64,000 nt of DNA from Glaciecola sp. XM2. GTDB taxonomy: Bacteria; Pseudomonadota; Gammaproteobacteria; Enterobacterales; Alteromonadaceae. Under the pieces are notes generated by a model. It had not been told where the DNA came from. It worked only from the letters and a program-made list of their open reading frames with translations, and did no database searches. The DNA is taken from NCBI RefSeq assembly GCF_018595715.1, contig NZ_JAHEOJ010000024.1, positions 124,001 to 188,000 of the forward strand. Reading direction: 5' to 3'. Positions 54,138 through 63,870 of this stretch are shown piece by piece; positions within the stretch are counted from its first letter, which is position 1, and every line of letters starts with the position of its first letter. The position numbers were made by a program, and so were the translations under genes.

Positions 54138-55724
54138 ATGCATCAACCCAGAACCATCCAACGCGCTTTACTCAGCGTTTCTGATAAAACCGGTATAGTC
54201 GAATTTGCTCAAGCATTAGCAAACCGAGGCATTCAACTTTTATCAACCGGCGGCACGGCCAAGCTATTGCGCGACGCTGGTATCGACGTGACAGACGTGA
54301 GTGAGCACACCGGACATCCAGAGATTATGGACGGCAGAGTGAAAACCCTTCACCCAAAAGTACACGGCGGGATCTTAGGTCGCAGAGACATTGACCAACA
54401 AGTCATGTCTGAGCACGGCATCGCACCCATCGATCTGGTGGTGGTGAATCTATATCCTTTCTCACAAACCGTGGCCAAAGATGATTGCACCTTGCCCAAT
54501 GCTATCGAAAATATCGATATTGGCGGGCCAACGATGGTCCGAGCTGCGGCAAAAAATCATAATGATGTGCTCATTGTGGTTAATCCCAACGACTACGCAC
54601 AGGTTTTAAATGAAATCACCGACGCTAACGAAATTGGCTTTGCCACACGTTTTGATTTTGCGGTAAAAGCATTTGAGCATACCGCGCACTATGACGGCAT
54701 GATTGCTGACTACCTAGGTAAACAGCTTTCAAACAGCGAAGAGTCGGAAGATTCACACAGCATGTTCCCACGTACCTTTAACGTGCAAATGGTTAAAAAA
54801 CAAGATTTGCGCTACGGAGAAAATAGCCATCAAGATGCGGCCTTTTACACCGAGCACAATATTCAAGAAGCCTCTGTAGCAAGTGCAGTCCAACTTCAGG
54901 GCAAAGCATTATCGTTTAACAATATTGCCGACACTGATGCCGCATTAGAATGCGTAAAAGAGTTTGAAGAGCCTGCTTGCGTCATCGTAAAGCATGCCAA
55001 CCCTTGTGGCGTAGCAATCAGCACCAGCATCACACAAGCATACGAACTTGCTTTTCAGACCGACCCAACCTCAGCCTTTGGCGGCATTATTGCGTTTAAC
55101 CGAGAGCTTGATGCCACCACTGCACAAGCGATTATGTCAAAGCAGTTTGTAGAAGTGATCATTGCGCCAAGCGTGAGCGATGACGCGCTCAAAGTCGTCG
55201 CTGCTAAACAAAATGTGCGCGTGCTAGCGTGCGGTGACTGGGCAGGGCAACTCACAGAGGGTCATGACTTTAAGCGTGTTAACGGCGGCTTACTCGTGCA
55301 AGAAAGAGATTTTGGCATGGTGGAGCTGGATGACTTACAAGTAGTCACCAAAAAAGCCCCTACAGCTGAGCAGTTAAAAGATTTACTATTTACTTGGAAA
55401 GTTGCCAAATACGTGAAATCAAACGCCATTGTGTACAGTAAAAACGGCCAAACCATCGGCGTGGGCGCAGGCCAAATGAGCCGCGTGTATTCTGCAAAAA
55501 TTGCAGGCATCAAAGCCGCTGATGAAAATTTAGTTGTGCAAGATTGCGTGATGGCGTCAGATGCATTTTTCCCGTTTAGAGACGGCATCGACGCAGCTGC
55601 CAATGCAGGCATTGTTGCGGTCATTCAGCCAGGCGGCTCAATGCGCGATGATGAGGTAATTGCTGCGGCAGATGAACATGGCATCGCCATGGTATTTACT
55701 GGCATGCGCCACTTTAAACATTAA
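54138..55724 (+). CDS. purH: bifunctional AICAR formyltransferase / IMP cyclohydrolase
   Basis: This 528-residue enzyme does the last two steps of IMP synthesis. The N-terminal cyclohydrolase has [15 protein letters not shown] and [13 protein letters not shown] (MGS-like fold). The C-terminal transformylase has [24 protein letters not shown] and the end [12 protein letters not shown]. Length matches E. coli (529). It lies 35 bp before purD, as the common purHD operon. Confidence 0.97.
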   Translation: MHQPRTIQRALLSVSDKTGIVEFAQALANRGIQLLSTGGTAKLLRDAGIDVTDVSEHTGHPEIMDGRVKTLHPKVHGGILGRRDIDQQVMSEHGIAPIDLVVVNLYPFSQTVAKDDCTLPNAIENIDIGGPTMVRAAAKNHNDVLIVVNPNDYAQVLNEITDANEIGFATRFDFAVKAFEHTAHYDGMIADYLGKQLSNSEESEDSHSMFPRTFNVQMVKKQDLRYGENSHQDAAFYTEHNIQEASVASAVQLQGKALSFNNIADTDAALECVKEFEEPACVIVKHANPCGVAISTSITQAYELAFQTDPTSAFGGIIAFNRELDATTAQAIMSKQFVEVIIAPSVSDDALKVVAAKQNVRVLACGDWAGQLTEGHDFKRVNGGLLVQERDFGMVELDDLQVVTKKAPTAEQLKDLLFTWKVAKYVKSNAIVYSKNGQTIGVGAGQMSRVYSAKIAGIKAADENLVVQDCVMASDAFFPFRDGIDAAANAGIVAVIQPGGSMRDDEVIAAADEHGIAMVFTGMRHFKH

Positions 55725-55759
55725 TCTTCTACAACGGTCAACGCGAAAAGGATAAGCAC

Positions 55760-57049
55760 ATGAAGGTACTAGTGATTGGAAACGGCGGACGCGAGCACGC
55801 ACTTGCGTACAAAATTAAGCAGTCGGTAAACGTATCCATCGTCTTCGTTGCCCCAGGCAACGCAGGTACTGCCTTAGAGCCAGGTATTGAAAACGTTGAT
55901 ATCGCCAGCGACAATAATGACGCTTTACTCGCTTTTGCAAAAGCCAACGACATCAAACTCACCGTAGTTGGCCCAGAAGCTCCCCTAGTATCAGGCATTG
56001 TAGATTTATTTGAAGCCAATGGTTTGATGATATTTGGCCCCTCAAAACTGGCCGCTCAGTTAGAAGGCTCAAAATCTTTCAGTAAAGATTTCTTGAAAAA
56101 ATATCATATTCCAACGGCTGAATACGGCACATTTGAAGATACACAAAGCGCCATTGCTTACGTGAAAGAAAAAGGCGCCCCGATTGTGGTAAAAGCTGAT
56201 GGCTTAGCCGCGGGCAAGGGCGTGATTGTTGCAATGGATGAAGCAACCGCCATAGACGCTATTAACGACATGCTGTCAGGAAATAAGTTCGGCAGCGCGG
56301 GCAGTCGTGTGGTGATTGAAGAGTTCTTAGCAGGCGAAGAGGCCAGCTTTATTGTTATGGTAGATGGAAAAAACGTATTGCCGTTTGCTACCAGCCAAGA
56401 TCACAAGCGAGCCTTTGATGGCGACCAAGGGCCTAACACAGGTGGAATGGGTGCCTATTCTCCCGCCCCTGTCGTAACCGACGAAATTCACAAACGCATC
56501 ATGCAAGAAGTAATCTACCCTACGGTGGATGGCATGATTGCTGAAGGAAGCCCATACAAAGGCTTCTTATATGCAGGACTAATGATTGACGACAAGGGCC
56601 AGGCAAAGGTCATAGAATTTAACTGTCGATTTGGCGACCCTGAAACGCAGCCCATAATGATGAGACTGACATCTGATTTAGCCGAGCTATGCGTACGCGC
56701 CTGCGAAGGTAAACTAGACCAAACCACCATCGAGTTTGACCCACAAGCTGCCGTAGGCGTTGTGTTGGCTGCAGGTGGGTATCCTGAAAGTTATGCCAAA
56801 GGCCAACAAATCCATGGGCTTGAAGATGTATCGAGTGAGACAGGAAAAGTGTTTCATGCAGGAACGACACTCACCGACGGTATAGTGTTAACCTCTGGTG
56901 GGCGCGTATTGTGTGCCACGGCTCTTGGAGATACGGTCACTAAAGCCGCAAGCAACGCCTATGTTATTGCGGGTCAAATTGACTTCAAAGACATGTTTTA
57001 TCGAAAAGATATCGCCTTTAGGGCAATCTCGCGTGAGTCGGAAAACTAA
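55760..57049 (+). CDS. purD: phosphoribosylamine--glycine ligase
   Basis: This 429-residue ATP-grasp enzyme joins glycine to phosphoribosylamine in purine synthesis. The start VLVIGNGGREHALAYKI, ADGLAAGKGVIVAMDEAT, the QDHKRAFDGDQGPNTGGMGAY stretch (about 211-231, quoted in part) and IEFNCRFGDPETQ are standard. It follows purH. Confidence 0.97.
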   Translation: MKVLVIGNGGREHALAYKIKQSVNVSIVFVAPGNAGTALEPGIENVDIASDNNDALLAFAKANDIKLTVVGPEAPLVSGIVDLFEANGLMIFGPSKLAAQLEGSKSFSKDFLKKYHIPTAEYGTFEDTQSAIAYVKEKGAPIVVKADGLAAGKGVIVAMDEATAIDAINDMLSGNKFGSAGSRVVIEEFLAGEEASFIVMVDGKNVLPFATSQDHKRAFDGDQGPNTGGMGAYSPAPVVTDEIHKRIMQEVIYPTVDGMIAEGSPYKGFLYAGLMIDDKGQAKVIEFNCRFGDPETQPIMMRLTSDLAELCVRACEGKLDQTTIEFDPQAAVGVVLAAGGYPESYAKGQQIHGLEDVSSETGKVFHAGTTLTDGIVLTSGGRVLCATALGDTVTKAASNAYVIAGQIDFKDMFYRKDIAFRAISRESEN

Positions 57050-57070
57050 GCTTTAGCTGACGCATTAATC

Positions 57071-57084
57071 ATGACCAAGGTCAT
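57071..57084. promoter_or_regulatory. 14-bp palindrome ATGACC-AA-GGTCAT before prkB
   Basis: This perfect two-fold symmetric site lies 76 bp before the prkB start. A third half-site-like TTGACC (57103-57108) lies nearby. Part of it can also form a 7-bp stem with 57099-57105, so an attenuator or purHD terminator is another reading. The binding protein is unknown. Confidence 0.35.
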
Positions 57085-57159
57085 ATAAAAGCAAAAAAGA
57101 CCTTGACCGCATCGCGTCACTTGAATATAAAAGATGTTCATTTTTCGACACGGATTGCT

Positions 57160-58062
57160 ATGTCTGTAAAACACCCCATTATCGCCATCACCGGTAGCTC
57201 TGGTGCTGGCACTACTACCACTACCAATGCAATCAGGCATATTTTTCGCAATCTCGATATTAATGCGGCAAGCGTTGGGGGTGATAGTTTCCATCGCTTC
57301 ACGCGTCCAGAAATGGAAGTGGAAATTCGCAAGGCACAGGAGCAAGGCAAACACATAAGTTACTTTGGGCCAAAGGCCAATGACTTTGAGCTGCTAGAAA
57401 CGCTTTTTTCGCAATACAGTGAGTCTGGCAATGGTCAGTTTCGCCAATATCTGCATACCTTTGATGAAGCTGTACCCTTTAACCAAATGCCTGGCACCTT
57501 TACACCTTGGCAAGACTTACCCGAAAAAACCGATTTGCTCTTTTATGAAGGCCTGCATGGTGGTGTTCGCACCGACGAGACCGATGTGGCCTCTTATGTC
57601 GATTTGTTAGTAGGCATGGTGCCCATCGTTAACTTAGAATGGATTCAAAAAATCGTACGCGATACCACCGATCGCGGCCACTCACGAGACGCAGTAATGA
57701 GCAGTATTGTGCGCAGCTTGGACGATTATTTTCAGTTCATTACCCCGCAGTTCTCGCGCACGCACATTAACTTTCAGCGCGTACCAACGGTCGATACGTC
57801 CAACCCCTTTAGTGCTCGCGAAATTCCCTCACAAGATGAAAGCTTTGTGGTGGTGCGCTTTCGTCGTGAGATGAAAAATGTCAACTTCACCTATTTACTG
57901 CAAATGATTGACGGTGCGTTTATGTCGCGGGTCAACACATTGGTGGTCCCAGGCGGAAAAATGGGCCTTGCTATGGAGCTTATCTTAACGCCACTGATTG
58001 AAGAGCTAATGGATAAAAAACGCCGCGCCGGCTATCAAATGGACTGGGTTGCCGACAAGTAG
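57160..58062 (+). CDS. prkB: phosphoribulokinase-like kinase PrkB
   Basis: The protein has 300 residues from the ATG at 57160; the frame opens 19 codons earlier. It begins SVKHPIIAITGSSGAGTTTT, containing the P-loop GSSGAGTT. GGDSFHRFTRPEME, YFGPKANDFELLE, FYEGLHGG and VPTVDTSNPF agree closely with the chromosomal PrkB of enteric bacteria. The family is related to Calvin-cycle phosphoribulokinase but occurs widely without RuBisCO, and its physiological substrate is not firmly known. It lies before ompR-envZ, as in other Alteromonadales. Confidence 0.9.
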   Translation: MSVKHPIIAITGSSGAGTTTTTNAIRHIFRNLDINAASVGGDSFHRFTRPEMEVEIRKAQEQGKHISYFGPKANDFELLETLFSQYSESGNGQFRQYLHTFDEAVPFNQMPGTFTPWQDLPEKTDLLFYEGLHGGVRTDETDVASYVDLLVGMVPIVNLEWIQKIVRDTTDRGHSRDAVMSSIVRSLDDYFQFITPQFSRTHINFQRVPTVDTSNPFSAREIPSQDESFVVVRFRREMKNVNFTYLLQMIDGAFMSRVNTLVVPGGKMGLAMELILTPLIEELMDKKRRAGYQMDWVADK

Positions 58063-58145
58063 CGGAAACAATATGAAACATTTGAACGGTTAACCTTACA
58101 TACTCAGTGAGATATAGTTTTTAAAATTAAACAATCGGCGCGCAT

Positions 58146-58868
58146 ATGAAACAAGAAACCACCAAAATCTTAGTTGTAGATGATGACATGCGTTTACGCG
58201 CGCTGCTTGAGCGCTATTTAGTTGAGCAAGGCTTTCAAGTGAGAAGCGCAGGCAACTCTGAGCAAATGGATAGATTGCTAGAGCGCGAAAACTTTCATTT
58301 GATTGTACTGGACCTCATGCTGCCTGATGAAGACGGCCTATCGATATGCCGACGCTTACGACAGCAAAAAAACGAAATTCCTATTATTATGCTTACCGCA
58401 AAAGGCGATGAGGTTGACCGCATTATCGGCCTTGAAATGGGCGCGGATGATTACTTGCCAAAACCTTTTAACCCTAGAGAGCTTTTAGCCAGAGCAAAAG
58501 CGGTGCTGCGTCGCAAAACCAACGAGCTCCCAGGTGCACCCTCGCAGTCAGAGCAACTTATATCTTTTGGTAGCTATAAACTCAATTTAGCTACGCGCGA
58601 AATGACAAACAACGGCAAACCCATGTCATTGACCAGTGGTGAGTTTGCGGTTTTAAAGTCACTGGTTCAGCATCCACGTGAGCCACTGTCTAGAGACAAG
58701 TTGATGAACCTAGCAAGAGGTCGAGATTACAGCGCACTTGAACGCAGCATAGACGTACAGGTTTCGCGACTTCGACGAATGCTAGAAGATGACCCAGCAA
58801 ATCCTCGATATATCCAAACGGTATGGGGTTTAGGGTATGTGTTTGTGCCCGACGGACAGTCAGTCTAG
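58146..58868 (+). CDS. ompR: OmpR-type response regulator
   Basis: The 240-residue protein has a receiver domain (VVDDDMRLRALLERYL, phospho-Asp in IVLDLMLPDEDG, Lys in LPKPFNPREL) and a winged-helix DNA-binding domain ending in YIQTVWGLGYVFVPDG. The sequence is close to E. coli OmpR (239). It controls porin and osmotic genes with EnvZ, whose gene starts 9 bp later. Confidence 0.95.
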   Translation: MKQETTKILVVDDDMRLRALLERYLVEQGFQVRSAGNSEQMDRLLERENFHLIVLDLMLPDEDGLSICRRLRQQKNEIPIIMLTAKGDEVDRIIGLEMGADDYLPKPFNPRELLARAKAVLRRKTNELPGAPSQSEQLISFGSYKLNLATREMTNNGKPMSLTSGEFAVLKSLVQHPREPLSRDKLMNLARGRDYSALERSIDVQVSRLRRMLEDDPANPRYIQTVWGLGYVFVPDGQSV

Positions 58869-58877
58869 TCTCTTTGA

Positions 58878-60200
58878 ATGACGAGCTTCATTCCTAAAAG
58901 TACGTTTTCACAAACGGTTCTGCTTATCGCTATTTTGCTCTTGGTAAACCAAGTAGTGTCTTATCTCTCCATCACGCATTATTTTATCAGTCCAAGCTAT
59001 AACCAAATTAACACGCTCATTTCTAATCAGATATCGACGCTTTTGTTGAGCGATTTAGACACCCTCAGTGATGCTGAAAAAGAAAAACTTGAGCAACAAA
59101 CAGGCGTGACTTTTCACGATGCTAAAAGCGCTATGCATGCCGGACTTAGTCAAGCCACTTACTACGATTTTATGGCACGTGATATCTCTGAAAAGCTAGA
59201 TCGCAAAACAGAAGTACGAATTAAAACCGGCAAACGCTACGTTGTCTGGATAAGACCAATAGCCAACGAAACGCTGTGGATATCTATTCCTCTTGTGGGA
59301 ATAGGTGAAGAGGAACTGTCTCCCCTCACCATGTATTTTATCGTAATAGGTGGCTTAAGTGTCCTTGGAGGCTGGCTGTTTGTGCGCAGGCTTAACCGCC
59401 CTCTCCAGGCATTGCAAAAAGCCGCAAAACAAGTAGGAATGGGACGATTTCCCGACCCACTGCCACTTGAAGGCAGCACTGAGGTGATTGCGGTGACCAC
59501 TGCATTTAATCGCATGTCACAAAACATCAAGCAACTGGAAAGCGATCGCGTGTTAATGACTGCGGGTATTTCTCACGACCTTAGAACGCCACTCACCCGC
59601 ATGCGCTTGGCAAGCGAAATGCTGCCAGAAGAGCAAGACTGGATTAAGCAGGGCATTGAGCATGATATTGAAGATATGAATGCGATTATTGACCAGTTTA
59701 TCGATTATGCTCGCCAAGACCAGCAGGAAAGTTTTGAGAGTCAGAACATCAACCACTTAATCAAAGAGCTTGTAAAAGCCCATAGCATTGAAGAAGCGCA
59801 CACTATCACCCTGGCGCTTAGTGACGTTCCTCTGATCAAAATACGCACCGTAGGCATCAAGCGGGTGATAGAAAACCTCATCGAAAACGCATTTAGGTAT
59901 GGCAGCAATAAGATTGAGATATTTACAGCGTTTGATGCAAAAGGTCCAGCCATCATTTGTGGGATAAGGGATTTTGGAAGTGGGATACCCGAAGATCAAA
60001 TTCAGGGCTTGTTCAACCCTTTCGCACAAGGCGACAAGGCCAGAGGCACCCAAGGCTCAGGCCTTGGTCTCGCCATTGCAAAACGAATTATTGAAAGTCA
60101 TGGTGGTAAAATGGTTTTTTATAACCACAAGCAAGGTGGTTTAGTGGCTAGCTTTAAACTGATACTGGATTACAAGCCTCAAAAACAGCCACAAGCATAG
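58878..60200 (+). CDS. envZ: EnvZ-type osmosensor histidine kinase
   Basis: The 440-residue inner-membrane kinase has TM1 (about 12-32), a periplasmic part (about 35-155), TM2 (about 150-168), HAMP, phospho-His in [20 protein letters not shown], and an ATPase with N-box [18 protein letters not shown] and [12 protein letters not shown]. It phosphorylates and dephosphorylates OmpR. The HDLRTPL motif is that of EnvZ. It is paired with ompR. Confidence 0.95.
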   Translation: MTSFIPKSTFSQTVLLIAILLLVNQVVSYLSITHYFISPSYNQINTLISNQISTLLLSDLDTLSDAEKEKLEQQTGVTFHDAKSAMHAGLSQATYYDFMARDISEKLDRKTEVRIKTGKRYVVWIRPIANETLWISIPLVGIGEEELSPLTMYFIVIGGLSVLGGWLFVRRLNRPLQALQKAAKQVGMGRFPDPLPLEGSTEVIAVTTAFNRMSQNIKQLESDRVLMTAGISHDLRTPLTRMRLASEMLPEEQDWIKQGIEHDIEDMNAIIDQFIDYARQDQQESFESQNINHLIKELVKAHSIEEAHTITLALSDVPLIKIRTVGIKRVIENLIENAFRYGSNKIEIFTAFDAKGPAIICGIRDFGSGIPEDQIQGLFNPFAQGDKARGTQGSGLGLAIAKRIIESHGGKMVFYNHKQGGLVASFKLILDYKPQKQPQA

Positions 60201-60544
60201 GGCTACATTACACCTTTAGCCACGGTAATGTCATTGTGTAATGAATAACAAACGCGTACACACTGACATTGCATTATCGCCCCAAATCACGTATCTGTTT
60301 AATCAACTCATTAAACGCTGCAGGGTCATCCAATTGCTGGGCAATCATCTGCAAACTCACTATCCACAATTTTTCACAACTGATATGGACAAATTAAAAA
60401 TAATTCCATTTTTATGACGGGATTTTTTGCTGCGTTGCGCTTTTAACTAATGAACATGAAAAGTAATGGCAGATTTAACATGCTTACAGCGGATTTATGA
60501 GCGTGGAATGCTAAACAAAAAAGCCGAGAAGAATGGAGAAACAT
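60201..60544. other. intergenic region with a short leftward open frame
   Basis: The gap is 344 bp. On the minus strand, complement 60274-60360 reads VSLQMIAQQLDDPAAFNELI, followed by KQIRDLGR and a stop (28 residues from a GTG). This looks protein-like and could be the end of a decayed gene or a tiny peptide. The right side (60421-60540) is AT-rich and should hold the promoter of the lipoprotein gene. Nothing else was recognised. Confidence 0.35.
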
Positions 60545-62590
60545 ATGCAAAGCTCAACATCAACGAAACACGTTAAACGCAGTAGAAGTAAATCCCTATC
60601 ATTAATCAGTGTTGCTGTATTTGCTGCCCTTGGTTTAAGTGGCTGCGGTGGCGGCTCAAGCAGTGGTGGCGATGATGGTGGGCCTGTGCCAGGAGGTGGT
60701 GGCAGTTCAAACGACGCTCCGCCAACGGTGACGGCCGAAAGCCGCATTTTGGTGAGCAGTGGGGATGCGGTAACGCTTACCGCTGACGCTACAGACCCTG
60801 ATGGTGACGCGATTACCTATAGTTGGAGGCAACTTTCTGGTGCGCCTATTTCAAATGAATCTGGTTTTAGCGCGGCGTCGGCCAGTTTTTCTGCACCAGA
60901 TGATGTGGATTCATTAGTGTTAGAGGTAACCGCAACCGCCAACGGTCGTTCCGATACTGCTCAAGTGCAGGTCTTAGTGTTAGAAGATACGACCACAGCT
61001 ATTTTTGTGGATGCTGAATTTTCTGGCACGAGCGACGGAAGCATCGACGCGCCATTTACGAGCTTAGCCAACGTTGTTGAAAGTTTAACTATCCAAGAAG
61101 ACATATATATCAAAACGCCATCTGACGGTGAACGACTTGATTGGAAAACAACTCCAGGCCAAATCGTTTATTTAAGTGGAGGAAATAGTGTCTATGGCGG
61201 ATTTGGCGCAGATTGGTCCAGAGATATTGTGAATAATCGCACCGGTTTGCAAGCATCAGAAAATGGTCTTGTCTATCGTGGGGTGGATGTTTCTACTGTG
61301 GTATCGGGCATTGATTTATTAGTTTCGTCTACCCAGCTAGACGATGATTTCAATATCATTGGTATATTTGCTGAAATTGGTTCTGCTAGCTTCACCATCG
61401 ATAATGCTACTGTGTTACTCGAAGACTTCGACGACAACAGCGTTGCTGGCAGCGCCGGTGCATCGTATGCCTTATATTTTGATAACATCGATACTACAAA
61501 GGTGACCAATAGCAATATTACTGCTGGAAATGCAAAAAACGCATTAAACGCCGGTGCACGAACGACCGATCAAGGCAGAGACGGGGTCGACGGTGAAGAT
61601 GGGCGCGTTGGACTAAATACAAATGGTGGTGCCGGCGGTGCATCATCTGGCGGCGGCTGGAACGGCGGTGCTGGTGGAGATGCGGCTACTACCTCATTTG
61701 CGCCTGGCGATAATGGGATACGTGGCAGTGGACGAGAAACTCCCTTAGTGAGAGGGGGCTCTCCTGGTACAGGCGGCTTTGACGCAGACACTTCTACCCC
61801 TGAAGGCAGGGGCGGCGGCAATGGAGGAAGGGGTGACAATGGTGTAAGAGGCAATCCTGGTACCGGAGCAAACGGCTTTGGCAGTATTTTTAATAATGGG
61901 CAGTTTTTTAGATCGCGAGGCGAAAATGGTTCCGATGGATTTTCTGGCGGTGGTGGTGGTGGCGGTGGCGGTGGCGCAGCTGGTGCTGCCGGTGCTAACG
62001 GTGGCGCTGGTGGTGGCGGTGGTGAAGGCGGAGACGGCGGTGCAGGTGGTTTTGGCGCTAGCTCTGGTTTTCCATCCATTGGTATTCACATTGCTGGCGG
62101 TAATAGTCACAACATAGTCAACAATCAAATAAGCTCAGGAAACGGCGGTCGCGGCGGCATTGGCGGTACGGGTTCAGCTGGTGGTGCTGGTGGCACAGGC
62201 GGTGAAGGTGCAAGCGGTACTCAAGGTTTTGGCAATGCTAAAGGTGGCCGCGGCGGTAACGGCGGTGATGGCGGCACAGGTGGTCGCGGAGGGTCTGGTG
62301 GCTCTGGTGGCGGTGGTCCTTCATTTGCCATCTTTATTGGTGGCTCGACACCTGCAAATATTACGAACAATTCCCTTACTACCGGCAATGGCGGCACCGG
62401 CGGCGCCGCTGACTTTACAAATGAGCCTGACGCAGCCGGTCGCGGAGGTTGGTCTGTAGGAATTTTTGACGGCAACGCAAGCGACAGCCTAACGCCAGTG
62501 GTCAGTAACAACACCTTTGTGCTGGGTGAAGCTGGGCAAGATGGCAATCCTATGGATGCCGTCGGTCAACGCAGTAATACTAACTTCTAA
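60545..62590 (+). CDS. glycine-rich beta-helix surface lipoprotein
   Basis: The protein has 681 residues from the ATG at 60545 (GGAG 8 nt before); an ATG four codons earlier is possible. The signal peptide ends in a lipobox (LGLSGC), so the mature protein is lipid-anchored. A PKD/cadherin-like domain (about 60-150) has DATDPDGDAITYSWRQLSGA. A beta-helix part follows (about 155-315). After that, long glycine-rich blocks (GGxGG, GxGG) alternate with short rungs such as IGIHIAGGNSHNIVNNQIS, FAIFIGGSTPANITNNSL and VGIFDGNASDSLTPVVSNNT. Such glycine-rich loops may form polyglycine-II bundles. No enzyme motif was seen. It is probably an outer-membrane-attached adhesin or matrix protein. Confidence 0.85.
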   Translation: MQSSTSTKHVKRSRSKSLSLISVAVFAALGLSGCGGGSSSGGDDGGPVPGGGGSSNDAPPTVTAESRILVSSGDAVTLTADATDPDGDAITYSWRQLSGAPISNESGFSAASASFSAPDDVDSLVLEVTATANGRSDTAQVQVLVLEDTTTAIFVDAEFSGTSDGSIDAPFTSLANVVESLTIQEDIYIKTPSDGERLDWKTTPGQIVYLSGGNSVYGGFGADWSRDIVNNRTGLQASENGLVYRGVDVSTVVSGIDLLVSSTQLDDDFNIIGIFAEIGSASFTIDNATVLLEDFDDNSVAGSAGASYALYFDNIDTTKVTNSNITAGNAKNALNAGARTTDQGRDGVDGEDGRVGLNTNGGAGGASSGGGWNGGAGGDAATTSFAPGDNGIRGSGRETPLVRGGSPGTGGFDADTSTPEGRGGGNGGRGDNGVRGNPGTGANGFGSIFNNGQFFRSRGENGSDGFSGGGGGGGGGGAAGAAGANGGAGGGGGEGGDGGAGGFGASSGFPSIGIHIAGGNSHNIVNNQISSGNGGRGGIGGTGSAGGAGGTGGEGASGTQGFGNAKGGRGGNGGDGGTGGRGGSGGSGGGGPSFAIFIGGSTPANITNNSLTTGNGGTGGAADFTNEPDAAGRGGWSVGIFDGNASDSLTPVVSNNTFVLGEAGQDGNPMDAVGQRSNTNF

Positions 62591-62794
62591 AACACCAACA
62601 ATGGCCTCGATTAGGGGCATATGGCCCAGCGTTATTCAGATATTGAAACGCGCTGGGCAACATTGTGACAACTGTCTTCAAACTAGATCATCAATGTCCA
62701 CATTCCTTTTCGAACAGCTCATCGTTAACTTACCATCTTTTGCAAAAAACCGATTTATCTTCTCGCGCTTCTCAAATGACAATGACAACAGCAT

Positions 62795-63400
62795 CTAAGT
62801 GTAGCTCACTTTCGTTTTTGCAATGTAATCGTGCAAGCATCGGCGCTGTTTACCGAAAATAAACAGCGGATTGATAAAACCAACAATAAATTGCCCCACG
62901 ACTGGGATCAAAGCGCAAAGACTCATGGGTAATATTCTCACGAATATTATCCGCTTGAAGTCTGCTTTGGTGCCATCGAGGTTTTCAATCCGTGTACCAA
63001 TAATATGTTTGCCAATGGTTTGTGCGCATGTGTACAGAAGGTAGCCTTGAAGCATTAAAGTCACACAAAGCCCATAAACGAATGCGGTTAATATGAAAGC
63101 AAATGTAGGCTCGACAAACGCTGCGGAGCCAAAATACAAGATAAGCGGTATGGTCGCAATGATATGAATGAGCGCATCAATAAGACTCGCAAATAGCCTG
63201 TCCCATCTACTCGCTTTTTCTCCAACGACCTTTTCGTTTTCGATTTCATCACTACTGCCAAGAGGCAGTTCGTTTTGACGTTGAGCAATGAGAGCATCAA
63301 TTTCTCTCGCCCTCTCGGGGTACATATCTCGATCGATGTTACGAGATGAATCATAAAGCTCATCTAAGGTGTAGCGACTAAAGTCGATTTTCAAATCCAT
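62795..63400 (-). CDS. RDD family membrane protein
   Basis: The protein has 201 residues from the ATG at complement 63398-63400 (GGAG 10 nt upstream); another ATG three codons earlier is closer to the GGAG. The polar N-terminal part (about 1-65) contains a short tetratricopeptide-like LDELYDSSRNIDRDMYPER. It is followed by the RDD domain with two to three membrane helices: KASRWDRLFASLIDALIHII (the Arg-Asp pair), then GKHIIGTRI and an RIIFVRILPM helix. RDD proteins are small transport-like membrane proteins of mostly unknown function. It converges on the lipoprotein gene. Confidence 0.85.
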   Translation of the reverse strand: MDLKIDFSRYTLDELYDSSRNIDRDMYPERAREIDALIAQRQNELPLGSSDEIENEKVVGEKASRWDRLFASLIDALIHIIATIPLILYFGSAAFVEPTFAFILTAFVYGLCVTLMLQGYLLYTCAQTIGKHIIGTRIENLDGTKADFKRIIFVRILPMSLCALIPVVGQFIVGFINPLFIFGKQRRCLHDYIAKTKVSYT

Positions 63401-63870
63401 ATGGAACATGCTCCAAAGTAATACGTGTCAGCGAACCTATTGCAACAACCTGCGTTGCTCCAGTGCAATTCGCATCATAAGCAAACAAACACAAAATACC
63501 AAGTAAGAGAAGGAGTTTATCGCATATTGTTTCATCTGTTGCCCAGAGTATACCTAAAATACGATTGTCGGTGACGACAAAGACCCGACAACTATAAACC
63601 CATTAGATATTTACCACTTCAAACTACACTGAAAAGTATCTTCGATTAACTGAGAAAAACACATGAAGAATGCGGCATATCAGCACGCATCAACCTTAAA
63701 GATATTAACGAAAAAGGCGATATATATCAGATGCGCCATTTTGTGAATTACCACAATCTATGCGAGCAACACTTTAGGCGCTATCGTTTTGCGAACAACA
63801 GTCACGCGTTGCTTCTTAACTTCAGCGCAAACAAACGAATTCTCCTTGCACGATAGATAGGAAACAGCAC
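63401..63870. other. intergenic region, with a possible gene remnant
   Basis: This 470-bp gap lies between two divergent genes. On the plus strand an uninterrupted frame up to a TAG at 63854-63856 (about 68 codons after a TAA near 63645) reads like protein, for example RINLKDINEKGDIYQMRHFV and NYHNLCEQHFRRYRFANN. The only ATG is at 63731 (41 residues). It may be a decayed gene or a short real one. The left part is presumably the promoter of the RDD gene. Confidence 0.3.

Noticed and set aside
61570-62079. 169-residue proline-rich open frame on the minus strand
   Set aside because: It is the shadow of the GGC/GGT-rich glycine repeats of the lipoprotein gene, read backwards as Pro/Ala codons.
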